Shown one piece after another: positions 36,901 through 45,900 of a DNA stretch of 64,000 nt. The notes beneath the pieces were generated by a model. The model saw only the letters and a list, made by a program, of their open reading frames with translations, ran no database searches and had not been told where the DNA came from. Each line of letters opens with the position of its first letter. The first letter of the stretch is position 1. The DNA lies in NCBI RefSeq assembly GCF_000753865.1, contig NZ_JQFW01000031.1, forward strand, positions 124,001 to 188,000, given 5' to 3'. Source of the stretch: Alteromonas sp. LOR. GTDB lineage: Bacteria > Pseudomonadota > Gammaproteobacteria > Enterobacterales > Alteromonadaceae. Position numbers and translations under genes: made by a program.

Positions 36901-39900
36901 GTCAAGGCAACACGCAAACTTTCACTGCCACCGTTCAAGTGAACGGTAGCTTTAGCGCTGACGTGCCGGTTGACCTTGCAGAAGGCAATTACACAGTAGA
37001 AGTTGCGGCAACTGATGATGCGGGTAATCAAAACACAGCGGTTGATAACAACGGAACAGTTGACACCACCCCACCTGTTATCAACTTAGATCCAGTGGCT
37101 AGCGGCAATGACGCAACGCCAATTTTGAGCGGTACTACCGACTTGCCAGAGGGAGCAACAATTACACTGGTTGTCACCGATGCAGGCGGTAATGTACAGA
37201 ACCTTAATGCTACGGTAAACGCGGATGGCACTTTCTCAGTTGAAGTACCCAGCGCGCTTGTTGATGGCGATTACGATGTAACAGCCAGTGTGAGCGATGC
37301 TGCGGGCAATAGCACGATTGTGTCAGATAGCGGCAATATTAATGCAAGCGCCCCGGATATTACCCTAGATGCCCTTGGCCAGACAAACGACGCTACGCCT
37401 CTTATTTCTGGCACTACTAATGCGCCAGATGGTGCCATTGTCACCTTAACAGTGACAGATAGTGCTGGAGCAATTCAAACCTTTACTGCAACAGTACAAG
37501 GAGATGGCACCTTCAGCGCTAACGTACCCTCAGACCTGGCAGAAGGTAGCTACACAGTTGTCGCAGAAGTGACTGACGGTGCCGGAAATACAGGCTCTGA
37601 CTCTGAAACTGGCGGTGTGGTAGATACCACATCACCGGCTATTGATGTGGCAGAGCAAGGTGTTGGCAATGATGCAACACCAACCATTAGCGGAACGACA
37701 GACCAGCCAGCCGGAAGCACGGTTTCAATTACCGTCACCGATAACGCTGGCAATATTCAAACCTTTTCAGCCACCGTACAAGATGATGGCTCCTTTAGTG
37801 TAAATGTACCTGCCGCTTTGGCTGAAGGTAGCTACACAGTTCAGGCTACGGTGGTTGATGAAGCAGGCAATACAGCGTCCGACGCTGAAACCGGCCTAAT
37901 CGACACCATTTCACCTGTTATTACGCTGGACGAGCCGGGCACAGTTAGCGACTCAACCCCAACCATAAGCGGTACTGTAGATTTACCGCAAGGTTCTACA
38001 GTGCAAATAACTGTTGTTGATAGTGCAGGTAATACCCAGGTGTTCTCTGCACTGGTTGCCGCGGGCGGCGTATTCTCTGCCGACGTACCAGCGGCGATGG
38101 CTGAAGGAAACTTCACTGTTTCAGCAAACGCCACTGATACAGCAGGCAACAGTACAACCGATAACGAGGCAGGCGTAGTTGATACACTTGTACCTACACT
38201 TACTATAGATGTTGCCGATACCACTAACGACGTGACGCCACTCATTACAGGTACATCCGATGAACCTGCGGGCGCTGTGGTTACTATTCTGGTCACGGAT
38301 AGCGCTGGTGCGACCCAGATCTTAAGTGCAGTGGTACAGGCCGATGGGTCTTTCTCTATCTCCCCAGGTACCGATTTAACGGAAGGCGACTTCACGGTAA
38401 GCGCTACCATCAGTGATGAAGCAGGCAATACAGCGACTGCCGATGATACAGGAAGCGTAGACACTACAGCACCATCACTAACCTTAACGCCACTTGAGGA
38501 AGGCAATGACACAACGCCTACCCTATCTGGTAGCACAAATCTTGCGCAGGGTAGTGAAGTTACTCTTGTAGTAACTGACAGCGCAGGAAATGTTCAAACC
38601 ATCACAGCTACAGTTGATGTAAATGGAAACTTTACTGTGAATGTGTCTGCGCCTTTAGCTGAAGGGGCATACAATGTTGAAGCCACGGCGAGTGATGAAG
38701 CGGGTAATAGCACTACCGTCGTAGACAACACAGGCATTATTGATACAACAGCCCCTACTCTATCGTTAGATACACTGGCCTCTGACAGCGACACAACGCC
38801 TACAATATTAGGGAATACGGATCTGCCTGCCGGCGCGACAGTAACGATTACGGTTACGGATAACGCAGGTGTAAGCCAGACGTTCGATGCAACCGTTCAG
38901 GGAGACGGCAGTTTCTCCGCCGATGTGCCAAGCCCCATGGCTGAAGGAGGGTATACCGTCACCGCCGTTGCCCAAGACCCAGCAGGTAATGAGACTAGTG
39001 CCACTGAAACAAATGGTAGCGTAGACACTACCGCGCCGACTATCAACTTAGATGCACAAGGCACAGGTAACGATACTACGCCAACGATCACCGGCAGCAC
39101 CGATTTAAGTCCAGGTAGTTCAGTGACAATAACCATCACCGACAGCGCAGGAGCAGAACAGACATTTACGGCTATTGTCGATAGCGTTGGTAATTTCAGC
39201 GCCGACGTGCCCAATACAATGGCAGATGGAAACTTCGATGTTACTGCCACCGCCACTGATGCTGCTGGAAACTCGGCGTCTGATACTACCAGCGGAAACA
39301 TCAATACGGCCGCACCAGACTTAACCTTGGACTCGCTTGGTACAGGAAACGACACGACACCTACCATTTCCGGTACTACAGATATTGCGCCAGGCAGCAC
39401 TGTATCTATCAGCGTTACCGATAATGCTGGTAATACGCAAACCTTCGACGCCATTGTTCAAGCCAATGGGACCTTCTCTGTAGATGTGCCAGCAGCCTTA
39501 TCTGAAGGAAATTATTCTGTCACCGCAACTGCGACAGATGGCGCGGGTAACACGGCAACCGCAAACGAAAATGGCGGTGTTATCGATACTACTGCGCCTG
39601 CTGCGCCTACTGTCGATGCAGGCAATGGTACTGAAATTACCGGTACCGCCGAAGCAGGCGCTGTCGTAAACGTAGACGTTGACGGTGATGGCACACCTGA
39701 TTTCATGGTTATTGCTGATGGCGATGGTAACTGGTCAGTAACACCCACCACACCGCTAGCAGATGGTGTAGTTGTAACGGCAACAGCGACTGATGAAGCT
39801 GGCAATACGAGTAGCCCGGCGTCTGATACGGTAGACGCTGTTGCGCCAATCGTTGCCTTTAACGACCTAACGACAAATGACACCACACCTGCACTTACCG

Positions 39901-42900
39901 GTTCGGTAGACGATCCAACCGCCATCGTGGTCGTTACCATTAACGGTACAGACTATACCGCGACAAACAATGGTGATGGCAGCTGGACACTGGCTGACGA
40001 TATCGTTTCCGCGCTGGCTGAAGGTAGCTATGCCGCTACGGTTACTGCTACTGATGCCGACGGCAACACCGGAACTAACTCTGGTACTGTGGTGATTGAC
40101 ACCACCGCTCCAGCAGCGCCTACCGTCGATGCAGGTAATGGCACTGAAATTACGGGTACTGCGGAAGCAGGCGCAACCGTAAATGTGGACGTGGATGGCG
40201 ACGGCACGCCAGACTTCATCGTCATCGCAGATGGCGATGGAAATTGGTCAGTAACACCCACTACACCACTGGCCGATGGTGTGGAAGTTACGGCTACCGC
40301 CACTGATGAAGCAGGCAATGTCAGTGCACCAGCGTCTGATACGGTAGACGCTATTGCACCAGTCGTTACAATCAACGACTTAACTACTAATGACGCTACA
40401 CCAGAGCTAACCGGTACGGTTGACGACCCAAGCGCTATCGTAATCGTGACTATTGATGGTGTGGACTACACCGCAACTAACAATGGTGATGGAAGTTGGA
40501 CGCTGGCTGACGATGCAGTGGCTGCACTTGCAGATGGTAGCTATACCGCTACCGTTACTGCCACGGATGCCGATGGCAATGTGGGTTCAAATTCAGGAAC
40601 GGTAGTTATTGATACTACACCACCTGCAATCCCTACTGTGGATGCCGGCGACGGCACAGAAATTACCGGTACCGCTGAAGCAGGCGCAACCGTCAATGTG
40701 GACGTGGATGGCGACGGCACGCCTGATTTCACCGTCACTGCAGATGGCGACGGCAATTGGAGTATTACGCCTGATACACCGCTTGCCGATGGCGTAATCG
40801 TGACCGTAACAGCAACGGACGCAGCGGGTAACATTAGCAACCCAGCCTCAGACATGGTTGATGCGGTCGCGCCAGTGGTTGACTTCAACGACTTAACAAC
40901 CAATGACACCACACCAGCGCTTACTGGTTCGGTTGACGACCCAACAGCCACGGTGGTCGTTAACATTAACGGTATTGACTACCCCGCCACCAACAACGGT
41001 AATGGCACGTGGACACTGGCTGATGATGCTGTGGCAGCTCTTGCTGAAGGTAGCTATACCGCAACCGTTACTGCAACCGACCCTGACGGTAACGTCAGCA
41101 CAAATACTGGTACAGTGGTAATTGATACCACAGCACCAGCAGCACCTACTGTGGATGCAGGCAACGGCACCGAAATTACTGGTACCGCCGAAGCGGGCGC
41201 TACTGTGAATGTAGACATAGATGGCGACGGCACGCCTGATTTCACGGTCATCGCTGATGGCGACGGCAACTGGAGCGTTACGCCTGATACTCCATTGGCT
41301 GATGGCGTTGTGGTTACCGCAACAGCCACAGATGAAGCGGGCAATACCAGCGGACCTGCGTCTGATACCGTAGATGCTATAGCACCAGTAGTGGCAATTA
41401 ATGACTTAACCACCAACGACACAACACCAGCGCTGACAGGTACGGTTGATGATGCGACAGCGACCGTTGTGGTTACCATTGACGGAAATGACTACACCGC
41501 CACTAATAACGGTAACGGCACGTGGACGCTGGCCGATGATGTAGTTGCCACACTTGCTGAAGGCAGCTATACCGCAACCGTTATTGCAACCGACCCTGAC
41601 GGTAACGTCAGCACCAATACAGGCACAGTAGTGATTGATACCACTGCGCCTACGGTTGCAATAAACGATCTAACCACCAACGACACCACGCCAGAACTAA
41701 CGGGTACAGTGAACGACCCCAATGCAGTTGTCGTGGTCACTATCGACGGGAATGACTACAACGCTACCAACAACGGGGACGGCACATGGACGTTAGCCGA
41801 TGATGTAGTCGCAACCCTTGCAGAAGGTAGCTATCCAACGTCAGTGACTGCAACAGACGCCGCAGGTAACACGGTAACCAACACGGGCACGGTGGTAATT
41901 GATACTACCGCGCCCACGGTTGCAATAAACGATCTAACCACCAACGACACCACGCCAGAACTCACCGGTACGGTAAACGACCCTAATGCGGTTGTGGTAG
42001 TCACCATTGACGGGAACGACTATACCGCTACCAATAATGGTAACGGCACATGGACATTAGCTGATGACGTAGTCGCAACCCTTGCAGAAGGTAGTTACCC
42101 AACGTCAGTGACTGCAACAGATGCCGCAGGCAACACGGTAACTAATACAGGCACAGTAGTGATTGATACCACTGCGCCCACGGTGGTCATTAACGATCTA
42201 ACCACCAACGACACCACGCCAGAACTTACCGGTACGGTAAACGACCCGAACGCGGTTGTGGTGGTGACGATTGACGGCAACGACTATACCGCCACTAATA
42301 ACGGGGACGGCACATGGACGTTAGCCGATGATGTAGTTGCCACGTTAGCTGAAGGTAGTTACCCAACGTCAGTGACTGCAACAGATGCCGCAGGCAACAC
42401 GGTAACCAATACAGGTACAGTGATAATTGATACTACCGCACCTACGGTTGCAATAAACGATCTCACCACCAACGACACCACGCCTGAACTTACCGGTACG
42501 GTAAACGACCCTAATGCGGTTGTGGTGGTGACGATTGACGGCAACGACTATACCGCCACGAATAACGGGGACGGCACATGGACGTTAGCCGATGATGTAG
42601 TTGCCACGTTAGCTGAAGGTAGTTACCCAACATCGGTAAGTGCAACAGACGCCGCGGGTAACACGGTAACCAACACGGGCACAGTAGTAATCGATACCAC
42701 CGCGCCCACGGTTGCAATAAACGATCTAACCACCAACGACACCACGCCAGAGTTAACCGGTACAGTGAACGACCCCAATGCAGTTGTCGTGGTCACTATC
42801 GACGGGAATGACTACACCGCTACCAATAACGGTAACGGTACCTGGACATTAGCTGACAATATTGTCGCCTTACTTGCTGAAGGTAATTACACGGCTACAG

Positions 42901-45900
42901 TTACCGCTACAGATGCTGTAGGTAATTCTGACTCTGCTACAGGTACACTTGTCATCGATACCAGTATTGATGAAAACAATAACGGTCAGACGGTAACGTT
43001 CGATAGTATTTCAAACGACTCTGGAGTTGCTGGAGACTTTATTACTAGCGATAGCACGCTTATCTTCAATGGTACGGTGGACCTTGGTGACAATACTACC
43101 CTAACCGTTACCGTTGATGGCACTTCCTTTACCTTTGGTACTGACCCTGAACTGACTATTGATGGCAGCGGTAACTGGAGCCTTGATTTAACGGGCACAA
43201 CGCTACCGGCAGGCACCTACGCAGTGGTAGCAACAGTCACAGACGAAGCAGGTAACTCGGCAAGCACAGCAAGCCAAAATGTTGTTGTACAGGCTCTCGA
43301 TGCTATAAACGACGGTAACACCGTTGATATGGGCGAACCTGTGGTTACTGTAAACCCACCGGAAACCACCAGCGACGTACAGGTGATTGGCTTAGCAGAG
43401 TCTACAGGTGGCGTGGATGCAAGCGCCTCCTTTACCGTTTCCCCTAACCATGTAGGTGAAGTGTTAGTAGAGGTTGACCAAATAGCACTGGTTGCTGTTG
43501 CCGATGCCTACATTGTTGAGGTGTATGACGAGAGCGGTCAGCTTGTTTACCAAGGAGTAAGCGCAGATTCACAACTTGCAGATGTCGGTGGATTAGACAT
43601 TTTTGATGTTACCGGCGACGAGACCATTTCGTTCACGTTATCAGGCCTTGATGCTGGTAACTACAGTGTGGTGGTCCGCAATGATGAGAATTTACTTGAA
43701 GACTTGTTAGACAACGACAACAGTAACGATGTTGACCTTGATGAGCTTGGTACAGCTGGCGTTGTACTTGGGCCAGACAATCAGGCGGTAGTTCTTGATA
43801 CTATTGAAGCAACGTTAAATACCGGCGTTTTAGGTATTCCACTTGGTACGGTTGGCACCCAGGTAAGGGGAGTACTAGAGACACTTCTGGATACGACTAC
43901 AGTCATCGGCGCAGGTCAGCTTGTTAATTTACTTACCGCCCCTCTTGATGCAATTGGCTTAACTGGCTTCCTTGATGACATTTTAAGTGTTATTGCCGAT
44001 GCATTGCTCAGCAATACGCTAACCCTATTGCAAGACACAGACATTACCACAACGTTAACAGAATACACCTACACGGGAGATTTAGTGGCGCAAGGTAACC
44101 TGCTTGATGGTGATTTAAGTGGTGTAGGCGCGGACACTATCTTAGACGGTGCTCAAGTTACTGTTGTTACTAATTCGGTAGGTGATAGCGTCAATGTGCC
44201 TGCAACAGGTACTATAACCATCCAAGGTCAGTACGGTGTGTTAGAAATAGCTGCAGACGGTACGTACACATATACCGCCGACGGCGACCGCAGCGCCATT
44301 GGGCAAGATGAAGTGTTTAACTATACCTTATCAGATGGTGAAACCTCGGATATCGCGTCGCTTACCATCACTATATCTGGCAGCGACTTCCCGCCAGTAG
44401 TAGCCCAAACCGATAACAATGACATGGAACTGGGCGCACAAACTGCCATTGTGAATGCGCCAGTTACCGACAGCGACTTGCAAGTTATAGGCTTAGCAGA
44501 AGGCTCACCAGCGGCAGGTTCGCCAGAGGCTAGCACAACGCTTACCGTTGATGCTGGTTTCTTTGGCGAAGTGGTAGTCGAGGTCAGTCAAACAGCGTTA
44601 GTCGCAGTCGCTGATGCGTATCGTGTTGATCTTATTGATGCAGATGGCAACGTGGTCGCCACAGCGATGACGCCAGATAACCCGTTAATAGGTGATGTGG
44701 CAGGTGTAAACCTCATTGGAGTAACTGGCGACGATACGCTAGTGGCGAAATTCTCTGGGCTACCTGCCGGTGAATACACTGTGGTTGTTCGCAATGATGA
44801 AAGTGCCCTTGAGACACTGTTCGATCAAGATAGCGACGGCTCGATTACGTTAACAGAATTAGGTGATGGCGGCGTCGTTCTTGGCGAGGAGAACCAAGAC
44901 GTTGTTTTGACTGCTGTAGAAGATGCATTAAACGGCACTAATGCAAGTGTACTCAGCGGGCTTGGTTTGGGTACGGTTGTACGCAACTTCATTCTGGAAC
45001 CAGCTTTAGGCGGCGCGGACACCATAGGCGCAGGCGACTTGATCAGCACTATAACTAATGGTCTAAACGCTCTTGGGTTGGGTCTTCTAGCAGATAATGT
45101 GTTAGATGCTGTCGCAGCGGCACTGCTAAGCAATACACTTACATTACTACAGTCTACCGATATAACTTCAACGCTAACTGAATATCAGTTTGAAGGTAGC
45201 ACTACAACATCGGGTAATGTAATTGATGCCGCTAATTCAGGCGATGTGGCCGATAGCATTGCTGAGGGCGGCGTAGTTACGCAAGTTACTCACACCAATG
45301 GGGAGTCGGTAACCGTATTGGGTACTGGGCTGTCGGGCATTACCATTGAAGGCGACTATGGCGACCTCACCATCTTTGAAGACGGCAGCTACACCTATGT
45401 AGCTAACGGCGTACGTGACGGCTTGGGTAGTACGGATAGCTTCAGCTACACCATTTCAGATGGGACTAACACCTCTACGGCTAACCTCAATTTTAACCTT
45501 TCAGGGCAAGGGGTATCTGCGGACTCAGCGCGGGCAGAGTTGACCTATGATTTTGCTAGCAGCACAGGTTATGCTGAAGCAGATGCGCTTGAATACTCAT
45601 GGCTGATTGGCGCCCTTGGTATTGTTATTCCTACCTCTGTAGATACTCAAAGCAACTCATTTACTGTAGCAACTGATACTACGATGGATCTTACTTTAAC
45701 CGTGGATGGCGGAGACCTATTATCATTGGGCTCAGGACTGGATCTATTCATTGAGCGAGACAATAACGGTACATGGGAAGTTGTTGAAACCTTCTCCAGT
45801 GACCAGTTGATAGGCCTGCTCGGCCTTGATGGAAATGGTAGCTTTACTTCATTTGGTCTTACAGCAGGTGAATACCGAGTTACCATGGACGTGGATACAG

